From the NCBI GenBank assembly GCA_902519465.1, contig CABYJW010000007.1, positions 1-39,938 of the forward strand: DNA of 39,938 bases. The letters run 5' to 3'. The translations under genes and the position numbers were made by a program. The stretch is from an uncultured Pelagibacteraceae bacterium (lineage in GTDB: Bacteria > Pseudomonadota > Alphaproteobacteria > Pelagibacterales > Pelagibacteraceae). The notes beneath the pieces were generated by a model, which was not told the DNA's origin, did not search any database, and was given only the letters and a program-made list of their open reading frames with translations. Shown piece after piece: positions 32,644 through 39,938 of the stretch (position 1 is the stretch's first letter; every line of letters starts with the position of its first letter).

Positions 32644-33477
32644 CTAATAAAAATTAATTTTAAAATCTACAACAGGCGCACTATGAGTTATTTGGCCAAT
32701 AGAAACACGATTGACACCAGTTGCAGCAATCCGTCTTACATTTTTTAATGTAATTCCACCTGATGCTTCTGTCTCATAAAATCTTTTGGAGATTTTAACT
32801 GCTTTTCTGAGATTTTTTAAACCCATATTATCAAATAATATTCTATTAAATTTAAGGCCCTTAATTTTTTTTAGTTGATTTAAATTATCTATTTCTACTG
32901 TAATCTTCTTACCTTTTTTATTCTTAATAGCTCTTTTAACTAAATCATAAATATTTTTTCTAACAGCAATATGGTTATCCTTTATTAAAATTTCATCACT
33001 CAGATTAAATCTATGGTTAGTTCCACCACCCAGTTTTACTCCATATTTTTGTAGTAATCTCAAATTAGGTAAAGTTTTCCTCGTACAACATATTTTACAG
33101 GATTTACCTTTTATTTTTTTAACAAATTGATTTGTAATCGTTGCTACACCTGAAATTAAACCAATAAAATTAAGCGCTACTCTTTCACTTTTAAGAATAC
33201 TTGAAGCTTCACCTTTTAAAAGAGCGATTACTTTACCTCTATTAACTTTTCTTCCATCTTTTATTTTAGTTTTGAATATTATTTTTTTATTAGAAATTTT
33301 AAAAGCTTCCTTTGCAAAACCTAAGCCTCCAACAATACAGTTTTGGCCAGCAATTATTTTCGCAGTTATATTTTTATTTATAATATTTTTAGTTGTTATA
33401 TCTCCAGATGGGCTTAGATCTTCTCTCAAAGCTTGATAAACAACTGATTTAATATATTTCTGATTAATTTTTTGCAC
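32644..33477 (-). CDS. nadC: Nicotinate-nucleotide pyrophosphorylase (carboxylating)
   Basis: ALREDLSPSGDITT, LNFIGLISGVATIT, CTRKTLPNLRLLQKYGVKLGGGTNHRFNLSDEILIKDNH. Confidence 0.97.
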   Translation of the reverse strand: MQKINQKYIKSVVYQALREDLSPSGDITTKNIINKNITAKIIAGQNCIVGGLGFAKEAFKISNKKIIFKTKIKDGRKVNRGKVIALLKGEASSILKSERVALNFIGLISGVATITNQFVKKIKGKSCKICCTRKTLPNLRLLQKYGVKLGGGTNHRFNLSDEILIKDNHIAVRKNIYDLVKRAIKNKKGKKITVEIDNLNQLKKIKGLKFNRILFDNMGLKNLRKAVKISKRFYETEASGGITLKNVRRIAATGVNRVSIGQITHSAPVVDFKINFY

Positions 33478-33483
33478 TCAAAA

Positions 33484-34458
33484 TTATCTACCAATTTCTG
33501 CCATTCTCAAAACAGATTTTCTGGCCATTTCTGCAATATTATGGCCAATTTTAATTTCATTGGTTTCATTTTTTAAGCAATCATAGATTTTATTTAATGT
33601 AATTTTTTTCATGTGTGGGCAAAGATTACATGGTTTTATAAATTGAACGTTTGGATTTTCGACTTGAACATTGTCGCTCATTGTGCACTCAGTAACTAAT
33701 AAAACTTTTTTAGGTTGGTTTTCCTTAACATATTTTACCATACTAGAAGTTGATCCTGCGAAGTCAGATGCACTAATAACATCTGGTGGGCATTCAGGGT
33801 GGGCAATTACCTCAATTCCAGGGTTTTCTTTTTTAATATCTTCTACTTCCTTACCTGTAAATTTTTCATGTACCATACAAGTACCTTGCCATGAAATTAT
33901 TTTAACTTTTGTATTTTTTTGAACGTAATTTGCTAGGTAATGATCAGGAAGAAAAATAACTTTTTCAGTCCCTAAAGATTCAACCACTTTAACCGCATTA
34001 GCAGATGTGCAACATATATCTGTTTCTGCTTTTACATCTGCAGAGGTATTGACGTAAGATACAACTGGAACACCTGGATATTTTTCTTTTAACATACGAA
34101 CATCTGCTCCAGTAATTGACTCGGCCAAAGAACATCCTGCTTGCATATCTGGTATTAAAACTTTTTTACTCGGATTCATTAATTTTGCAGTCTCTGCCAT
34201 AAAGTGAACTCCACACAAAACTATTACTCTTGCATCTGTTTTTGCAGCTTCCAGCGCAAGCGCTAAAGAGTCCGCCGCTATATCTGCAACGCCATGATAA
34301 ATTTCTGGTGTTTGATAGTTATGAGCAAGAATGACCGCATCTTTTTCTTTTTTTAATTTATTAATCTTGTCGATTATTGGAGCATGAAATTTCCACTCTA
34401 TTTCAGGCACTACTGAAGAAATCTTCTTATAAATTTCATCTAAATTTTGTGAAGTCAT
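33484..34458 (-). CDS. nadA: Quinolinate synthase A
   Basis: AVILAHNYQTPEI, VDIAADSLALA-like segment, VLCGVHFMAETAK, HPECPPDV, CNLCPHMKKITL (Fe-S Cys). Confidence 0.97.
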   Translation of the reverse strand: MTSQNLDEIYKKISSVVPEIEWKFHAPIIDKINKLKKEKDAVILAHNYQTPEIYHGVADIAADSLALALEAAKTDARVIVLCGVHFMAETAKLMNPSKKVLIPDMQAGCSLAESITGADVRMLKEKYPGVPVVSYVNTSADVKAETDICCTSANAVKVVESLGTEKVIFLPDHYLANYVQKNTKVKIISWQGTCMVHEKFTGKEVEDIKKENPGIEVIAHPECPPDVISASDFAGSTSSMVKYVKENQPKKVLLVTECTMSDNVQVENPNVQFIKPCNLCPHMKKITLNKIYDCLKNETNEIKIGHNIAEMARKSVLRMAEIGR

Positions 34459-34508
34459 ATAAATAATTTATCAACTTGAAGATAAAAAGTCATTCATTTA
34501 TTGTCGCA

Positions 34509-34514
34509 TATAAT
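34509..34514 (+). promoter_or_regulatory. Perfect -10 hexamer TATAAT upstream of tRNA-Leu
   Basis: TATAAT ending 6 nt before the tRNA 5' end at 34521; no good -35 seen. Confidence 0.55.
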
Positions 34515-34520
34515 TAAATC

Positions 34521-34604
34521 GCGGTCGTGCTGAAATTGGTAGACAGGCACGGTTGAGGGCCGTGTGGGATTCCCATGAGAGTTCGAGTCTCTCCGACCGC
34601 ACCA
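34521..34604 (+). tRNA. tRNA-Leu (anticodon GAG, nt 34555-34557), encoded CCA
   Basis: 84 nt class II tRNA; acceptor GCGGTCG/CGACCGC, anticodon arm CACGG-TTGAGGG-CCGTG, variable arm, GTTCGAGTC T-loop, CCA. Confidence 0.96.
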
Positions 34605-35480
34605 TTATTGAATAATTTTAGACTTACAATCATTAATTAACAAATCTTTATCTTTATATTCAGAGAAATCCGGATCAACAATTTTAATCAAACCAAATGG
34701 ATAGGGTTCATCAATTACGATCTGACCGATTTTAATACTATTAAAATTTATGTCACTGCCAATTTTTAATTTATCGTTTGATTTTATAGCAAATAACTTT
34801 TTCCTTACTTTATTTTTCAATTTCATTCTTGCAGTATTTTCTTGTCCTACATAACAGCCTTTTTTAAAATCTATACCGTTTAGTTCCTCAAAATTACACT
34901 CTAGGCCAAAAATTTTTTCCTGAAGATTTTTTGTATTTATTTGCGCAATACCTAAATTATAACTAAGCTCATAGTAATTTTTTGAATCTTCTAGTTTTAA
35001 TTCCAATTTTTTTATAGATAAATACAACTTTTCAAGGTTAACAATACCTCTTGCTCCAAGTTTTTTATTTCTTGGATCAATAAAAAAAGGATCATCTCTA
35101 TAAGTTATGGTCGTACCTTCGAGATTTTTAGAATTATTTATAGAAATAAATTTTTCATTACTCATAACCGTAACTTGAAATTTATGTGATAAATTTGTGA
35201 TCTCAATTTTTGAGTTTAATTTATAAACATTCAGCCTGTTAATTAGCCCATTAATTTGGTTAAGCTCACAATCAAGAAAATAACCATCCTTGTGCTTAAC
35301 AATCATAAAATCAAACAAATATTTTCCTTGAGGCGTTAGTAATGATGAAAAACAACTTTGAGTTTCAGTCACTTTATTAATATCATTTGTGACTAAATTC
35401 TGAAGAAAGTCTTTAGAATCTTGACCTGAAATTAATAGAACCCCTCTATCTTTTAAAATAAATATTTGATCTTTTTTCAT
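34605..35480 (-). CDS. ygfZ: YgfZ/GcvT-like folate-binding (tRNA-modifying/Fe-S maintenance) protein
   Basis: LISGQDSKDFLQNLVTNDIN and diagnostic FKKGCYVGQENTAR. Confidence 0.92.
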   Translation of the reverse strand: MKKDQIFILKDRGVLLISGQDSKDFLQNLVTNDINKVTETQSCFSSLLTPQGKYLFDFMIVKHKDGYFLDCELNQINGLINRLNVYKLNSKIEITNLSHKFQVTVMSNEKFISINNSKNLEGTTITYRDDPFFIDPRNKKLGARGIVNLEKLYLSIKKLELKLEDSKNYYELSYNLGIAQINTKNLQEKIFGLECNFEELNGIDFKKGCYVGQENTARMKLKNKVRKKLFAIKSNDKLKIGSDINFNSIKIGQIVIDEPYPFGLIKIVDPDFSEYKDKDLLINDCKSKIIQ

Positions 35481-35517
35481 ATTTGAAGTTTATATTGTAT
35501 ATTAATTTTAACAAAAT

Positions 35518-36834
35518 ATGTCTGATAACTATAGTCTCATTATAAAGAACGGATCTTGTTATATTGATGGTAAATTTCAAAAGATAGATTTAGCTATATC
35601 AGGAAATAAAATCAAAAAAGTTGGAAAAATAGATCTTAATAGCGGTAAAGTTTTCGACGCAACAGGCAAGATTGTTTTGCCTGGGGCAATAGATACCCAG
35701 GTACACTTTAGAGAACCAGGAGCTAATGACGCTGAAAATTTAGAAAGTGGGAGTAGGGCTGCAGTAGCAGGGGGCATAACCTCTGTATTTGAAATGCCGA
35801 ATACTAATCCACCAACATCAACATTTAAAGAATTTAATAACAAACTTAGTGCAGCGAGAAATAGAATGTTTTGTAATTATGCTTTTTATTTTGGAGCTAC
35901 CCCGGACAATATGAAAGAGTTAGCATCGGTCAATGCTCTTGAGGGATGTTGTGGGGTAAAACTTTTTGCTGGTTCATCAACAGGAAACCTATTAGTCAGC
36001 CAGGAAAAAGATATAGAGAAAGTAATATCTAATAGCAGCAAGATTATTTCTGTGCATTCAGAAGATGAAAATATTCTGTTATCTAGAAAAAAATTTATTA
36101 AAGAAGGTGATGTTACCTCGCACCCTGTTTGGCGGAATGAGGAATGTGCACTAGAGTCCACTAAAAGAGTAGTAAGATTAGCTCAAAAACATAAAAAGAA
36201 AATTCATATTCTTCATGTTTCAACAAAAGAAGAAATTGATTTCTTTTCAGAAAAGAGGGATGGGGTAACTTTTGAAATTACACCACAACACTTAACTTTG
36301 TATGCCCCTGATTGTTATAAAAATTTAAAAACTTTTAGTCAAATGAACCCGCCCTTAAGATCTAAAGACCACTACGATAGATTATGGGATGCAGTAGACG
36401 AAACTTTAGTGAGTACTATAGGTTCTGATCATGCCCCACATACAAAAGAGGAAAAAAATAGAAAATATCCTTTGTCTCCATCTGGAATGCCAGGGGTGCA
36501 AACTTTACTACCTGTTATGCTTGATCATGTAAATAAAGGAAAACTAAAAATAGAAAAACTAATAAAATTAGTTTCTGAGAATCCTTGTGATTTATTTGGT
36601 ATTAAAAATAAAGGATATATCAAAGAAAACTTTGATGCTGATCTGACAGTAATTGATATGAATAAAGAGGTTATTATTAAGGACGATTGGATTGAAAGCA
36701 AATGTGGATGGACACCTTTTAATAATTATAAAGTAAAAGGTTTTCCTGTAGCGACAATAGTTAATGGAGAAATTGTGATGGAAAATAATAAGATTATATC
36801 ACCTGCTAAAGGCAAGCCATTAAATTTTAATTAA
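35518..36834 (+). CDS. pyrC: Dihydroorotase
   Basis: VLPGAIDTQVHFREPGANDAENLESGSRAAVAGGITSVFEMPNTNP; GSDHAPHTKEEK. Confidence 0.95.
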   Translation: MSDNYSLIIKNGSCYIDGKFQKIDLAISGNKIKKVGKIDLNSGKVFDATGKIVLPGAIDTQVHFREPGANDAENLESGSRAAVAGGITSVFEMPNTNPPTSTFKEFNNKLSAARNRMFCNYAFYFGATPDNMKELASVNALEGCCGVKLFAGSSTGNLLVSQEKDIEKVISNSSKIISVHSEDENILLSRKKFIKEGDVTSHPVWRNEECALESTKRVVRLAQKHKKKIHILHVSTKEEIDFFSEKRDGVTFEITPQHLTLYAPDCYKNLKTFSQMNPPLRSKDHYDRLWDAVDETLVSTIGSDHAPHTKEEKNRKYPLSPSGMPGVQTLLPVMLDHVNKGKLKIEKLIKLVSENPCDLFGIKNKGYIKENFDADLTVIDMNKEVIIKDDWIESKCGWTPFNNYKVKGFPVATIVNGEIVMENNKIISPAKGKPLNFN

Positions 36835-36840
36835 CAAAAA

Positions 36841-37269
36841 TTATAAAGAGTTTATTAGCTCTTCAGCTATTTTAGTAGATTTACCGTAGAACTTTAGTTT
36901 TTTAATAGCATCTAAGTTAGATTTATCATTTCCTACAACTACAAAACCTATCATTCCCATACTTTTGTGTGGTGTACACCAATAAGCGTATATCCCAGGA
37001 GTCTTGAAAGTATAACTAGTATCTTTATTATATTTTGATTTAAATTTTTCTACTCCCTCAGGAATTCCACCTTTTATAAATTCTACATTGTGACCAGGAT
37101 TAACAGATTTCCAATTTACAGTATCACCCACGTCTACATTAACAATTTTTTTTGAATAAACATTAATCTCTTTACCCAATCTATTTAGCATATCAATGTT
37201 TTCGTCTGCACCAAAAGCTGAACTGCAAATCATAAGAATAAATGTAAATTTTAAAACTATTTTTTTCAT
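36841..37269 (-). CDS. Pseudoazurin-like type-1 blue copper protein
   Basis: Signal peptide; GDTVNWKSVNPGHNVEFI (His) and YAYWCTPHKSMGMIGFVVVG (Cys, His, Met) copper ligands. Confidence 0.92.
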   Translation of the reverse strand: MKKIVLKFTFILMICSSAFGADENIDMLNRLGKEINVYSKKIVNVDVGDTVNWKSVNPGHNVEFIKGGIPEGVEKFKSKYNKDTSYTFKTPGIYAYWCTPHKSMGMIGFVVVGNDKSNLDAIKKLKFYGKSTKIAEELINSL

Positions 37270-37294
37270 AAATTTTTAATTCTATATTTTGTTA

Positions 37295-37316
37295 AGGCGT
37301 GTTATCAAACACGCCT
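37295..37316. other. Perfect 9-bp stem / 4-nt loop hairpin between the CPMM protein and pseudoazurin genes
   Basis: AGGCGTGTT-ATCA-AACACGCCT; not followed by a strong T-run on the minus strand. Confidence 0.75.
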
Positions 37317-37327
37317 CAAACATTAAT

Positions 37328-37534
37328 TTAACTTTTAAAAAGATCTAAAGCTTTATTTAATAATTCCTCAGATTTTTTATGGTCTCCATTTTGATGTGCC
37401 TTTAAGCCATCAGTATGAAATTTTTTTGCTTCTTCAATTTTCTTTTCAACTTTATTTGCCATCATTGGACATGATCCAGCAAATACGCTAGTTGAAAAAC
37501 TCAAAAGTGCAAAAATTAAAATAATTTTTTTCAT
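37328..37534 (-). CDS. Small secreted protein with N-terminal CPMM motif after the signal peptide
   Basis: 68 aa; MKKIILIFALLSFSTSVFAGSCPMMANKVEKKIEEAKKFHTDGLKAHQNGDHKKSEELLNKALDLFKS; GAAAGGAAAAT upstream resembles a Shine-Dalgarno. Confidence 0.8.
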   Translation of the reverse strand: MKKIILIFALLSFSTSVFAGSCPMMANKVEKKIEEAKKFHTDGLKAHQNGDHKKSEELLNKALDLFKS

Positions 37535-37543
37535 ATTTTCCTT

Positions 37544-37666
37544 TCAAAAACCCATATTTGACCAATTATCTTTTTTGTTAAATCTCTTTAATTCTTCCTT
37601 GGATGTAGGACGTAAGAGATAAAACAGAAAGTAAAAAACAATTAGTAAAATTAGAGTTATTTCCAT
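37544..37666 (-). CDS. Unlisted 40-aa single-TM small protein
   Basis: Manual reverse-strand translation: ATG at 37666, MEITLILLIVFYFLFYLLRPTSKEELKRFNKKDNWSNMGF*, TGA at 37544; 9 nt upstream of the CPMM ORF. Confidence 0.65.
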   Translation of the reverse strand: MEITLILLIVFYFLFYLLRPTSKEELKRFNKKDNWSNMGF

Positions 37667-37700
37667 AAATGCTTATAAATAAAAAAATCCCTTAAATCTC

Positions 37701-37740
37701 TGCGACAAGTTAATGATTAGAGCGGTGCGACAAGTTGATG
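37701..37740. promoter_or_regulatory. 15-bp imperfect direct repeat in divergent intergenic region of the copper cluster
   Basis: TGCGACAAGTTAATG (37701-37715) and TGCGACAAGTTGATG (37726-37740), 14/15 identical, 25-bp period. Confidence 0.7.
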
Positions 37741-37777
37741 TTTAATAATATTTTTAAAATTTGATATTTTTACATTT

Positions 37778-38275
37778 ATGAAGTTATTAATAATAATACT
37801 ATTTTTAATACCAAACATTGTCTTTGCAGGACCAATGAAAATGATAGGTGAAAAAGGCAAACCTTCCGAGGTAACAAGGACTATCACTATTAAGATGCAC
37901 GATAATTACTATGAACCTGCAGAAATAAATGTAAAGAAAGACGAAACAATTAAATTTTTAGTTTTAAATGCTGGGGAACTAGTGCACGAGTTTAATATAG
38001 CAACAAAAGAAATGCATATAAAACATCAGCCTGAAATGATGATGTTAGTTGAAAATGAAATTTTATTATCAGATAAAGTTGATAAAGAAAAAATGAAACA
38101 GATGGCTAAAAAAAATCCATCAATGGGACACTCCCATTCAAATAGTGTTTTGCTTTCACCAGGTGAAAAAGGTGAATTAGTATGGAAATTTAGCAACAAA
38201 GCTAAAATAGAAGCAGCTTGCAACGTGCCGGGACATTATGAAGTTGGTATGATTGCTAAAATTAACGATATCTAA
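37778..38275 (+). CDS. Secreted cupredoxin-domain protein with Met/His-rich insert (CopI-like by domain layout)
   Basis: Signal peptide; NAGELVHEFNI (His), AACNVPGHYEVGM (Cys/His/Met); insert MHIKHQPEMMM...MKQMAKKNPSMGHSHSN. Confidence 0.85.
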   Translation: MKLLIIILFLIPNIVFAGPMKMIGEKGKPSEVTRTITIKMHDNYYEPAEINVKKDETIKFLVLNAGELVHEFNIATKEMHIKHQPEMMMLVENEILLSDKVDKEKMKQMAKKNPSMGHSHSNSVLLSPGEKGELVWKFSNKAKIEAACNVPGHYEVGMIAKINDI

Positions 38276-38282
38276 ATTATTA

Positions 38283-38465
38283 ATGAACCCAACGGATATT
38301 TTATTGAGTATAGCCATAGTTGGTATATACACGATGATCTACGTATATCTTAAGTCACGATTTAAAAATGATAAAATTAGACTAAAGTTATTTGTCTTAG
38401 GCTTTATTTATGCAACAATAATTACTGGAATTCTTTACTATCTTATTAAATTTATAGCGTCTTAG
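38283..38465 (+). CDS. Small two-TM membrane protein
   Basis: 60 aa from ATG 38283: MNPTDILLSIAIVGIYTMIYVYLKSRFKNDKIRLKLFVLGFIYATIITGILYYLIKFIAS; track start at 38253 would overlap the cupredoxin gene. Confidence 0.65.
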   Translation: MNPTDILLSIAIVGIYTMIYVYLKSRFKNDKIRLKLFVLGFIYATIITGILYYLIKFIAS

Positions 38466-39938
38466 CCTTTTAAAACATTATTATCTTTAAGATCTTTTTT
38501 TATCTCATCTAATATTGCTGGATCATCTATTGTTGGTGGCACTTTGTATGTTTCTCCATCTGCAATTTTTCTAACAGTTCCCCTTAAAACTTTTCCTGAT
38601 CTAGTTTTAGGCAATCTTTTTACAACAATGGCTAATTTGAAAGCAGCAACAGGCCCAACTTTCTCTCTCACCAGTGTTACACATTCTTTGGTAATTTCTT
38701 TATTGTCTCTATCAACTCCAGCTTTTAAAGCTATTAATCCAATTGGAAGTTGTCCTTTTAATTTATCAGCAATTCCTATTACAGCACATTCTGCAACATT
38801 TTTATGTTCCGCTAAAACTTCTTCAATTGCTCCAGTAGACAATCTATGTCCTGCTACGTTAATGATATCGTCTGTTCTGGACATAATCCAAACGTAACCA
38901 TCTTCATCAATATGACCCGCATCATACGTTTGGTAATATCCGTCGTAAGTTGACATATAAACTTTCTTATATCTTTCATCCGCATTCCACAGAGTGGGAA
39001 AAGTTCCTGGTGGTAAAGGTAATTTAACTACAATGTCACCCATTTGACCCGCTTTATTTTCTTTTCCTTCACTATTTAAAACTTTTAAATCATAACCGGG
39101 TACTGGTTTAAAAGCTGAACCATATTTAATTGGAAACTTTTCTATTCCTGCACAATTTGCGCTTATTGCCCAACTAGTTTCTGTTTGCCACCAGTGATCA
39201 ATTACAGGAGCATTTGAAAGTTTTTCAAACCACTTTATTGTATCTGGGTCAGCACGCTCACCAGCTAAAAACAAAGTATCAAATTTAGATAGATCATATT
39301 TTTTGAAGAATTTCCCGTCAGGATCTTCTTTTTTAATTGCTCTTATTGCTGTTGGGGCAGTAAAAAGTGATTTTACTTTATATTCTGAAATTATTCTCCA
39401 AAAAACACCAGCATCAGGAGTTCCTACTGGTTTACCTTCAAATAAAACAGTAGTGCAACCGTAAAACAGCGGAGCATAAACAATATAAGAGTGACCAACT
39501 ATCCAGCCTATATCACTTGCAGACCACCAAACATCATCTTGATCTATGTTGTAAATATTTTTCATAGTCCATTTCAGAGCAACAATGTGTCCACCAATAT
39601 CTCTAACTATTCCTTTTGGTGTTCCTGTTGTTCCAGATGTGTAAAGTATGTATGCATAATCATTCGCATTCATTTTTTCGCATTCAGCAGGTTTAGCTCC
39701 TTTTAAAGCTTCTAACCAATCAATATCTCTTTTAGGATCAAGCTCAGCTTTATCTTTTTCTCTTTGCCAAATAATACACTTTTCTGGTTTATGATTTGCT
39801 ATTTCAATAGCTTTGTTTAATAAAGGTTTGTAGTGAACTGTTCTTCCAGGTTCATATCCGCAAGATGAAGAAATAATAATTTTTGCTTTAGAGTCGTCAA
39901 TTCTACTTGCCAATTCGTTAGCAGCAAAGCCTCCAAAC
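38462..39938 (-). CDS. prpE: Propionyl-CoA/acetyl-CoA synthetase-like acyl-CoA ligase, 5' end beyond window
   Basis: AYILYTSGTTGTPKGIVRDIGGH, DIGWIVGHSYIVYAPL, WWQTETSWAI, RLPKTRSGKVLRG; frame stays open to the window edge (FGGFAANELASRIDD), so the track start at 39913 (TTG) is internal. Confidence 0.92.
   Translation of the reverse strand, partial: FGGFAANELASRIDDSKAKIIISSSCGYEPGRTVHYKPLLNKAIEIANHKPEKCIIWQREKDKAELDPKRDIDWLEALKGAKPAECEKMNANDYAYILYTSGTTGTPKGIVRDIGGHIVALKWTMKNIYNIDQDDVWWSASDIGWIVGHSYIVYAPLFYGCTTVLFEGKPVGTPDAGVFWRIISEYKVKSLFTAPTAIRAIKKEDPDGKFFKKYDLSKFDTLFLAGERADPDTIKWFEKLSNAPVIDHWWQTETSWAISANCAGIEKFPIKYGSAFKPVPGYDLKVLNSEGKENKAGQMGDIVVKLPLPPGTFPTLWNADERYKKVYMSTYDGYYQTYDAGHIDEDGYVWIMSRTDDIINVAGHRLSTGAIEEVLAEHKNVAECAVIGIADKLKGQLPIGLIALKAGVDRDNKEITKECVTLVREKVGPVAAFKLAIVVKRLPKTRSGKVLRGTVRKIADGETYKVPPTIDDPAILDEIKKDLKDNNVLKG

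Noticed and set aside
38253-38282. Track start of the 60-aa membrane ORF at 38253
   Set aside because: Would overlap the cupredoxin coding end; the in-frame ATG at 38283 gives a clean hydrophobic start.
38544-38897. 117-aa plus-strand ORF opposite prpE
   Set aside because: Overlaps conserved acyl-CoA ligase coding sequence; no independent support.

Overview
Low-GC, very compact alphaproteobacterial chromosome segment. Gene order and composition suggest a SAR11/Pelagibacterales-like streamlined marine genome (inference, not tested by phylogeny). Most of it is housekeeping: ymdB-like (partial), yebC, a ruvC-like resolvase, tolQRAB-pal-cpoB, tilS, ftsH, folP, glmM, thiD, purA, rpoH (-), rluD (-), tRNA-Arg(TCG), an ABC-2 exporter pair, tsaC-like, xseB, ispA, dxs, aroC, pdxH, ispB-like, an S49 peptidase, glyQS, ppdK, nadC/nadA, tRNA-Leu(GAG), ygfZ, pyrC, and prpE (partial). 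I saw no CRISPR array, IS element or rRNA. Most worth follow-up: (1) the gene in the ruvC position looks like a plant-chloroplast MOC1/phage-type RuvC-fold resolvase rather than canonical RuvC, and ruvA, ruvB and ybgC are missing from the usual yebC-ruvCAB-ybgC-tolQ order; (2) an apparent copper-handling cluster (36.8-38.5 kb) with two type-1 cupredoxins, a small secreted CPMM protein, two tiny membrane proteins (one a 40-aa ORF absent from the supplied track) and a 15-bp direct repeat in the divergent intergenic region; (3) a tRNA-Arg-adjacent accessory pocket with a bacterial GT17-family glycosyltransferase, a putative 2OG-Fe(II)-oxygenase-like protein and a 34-aa ORF; (4) every convergent junction is 6 bp or less, including three stop-codon interlocks of 4 nt (TTAA/TTAG).
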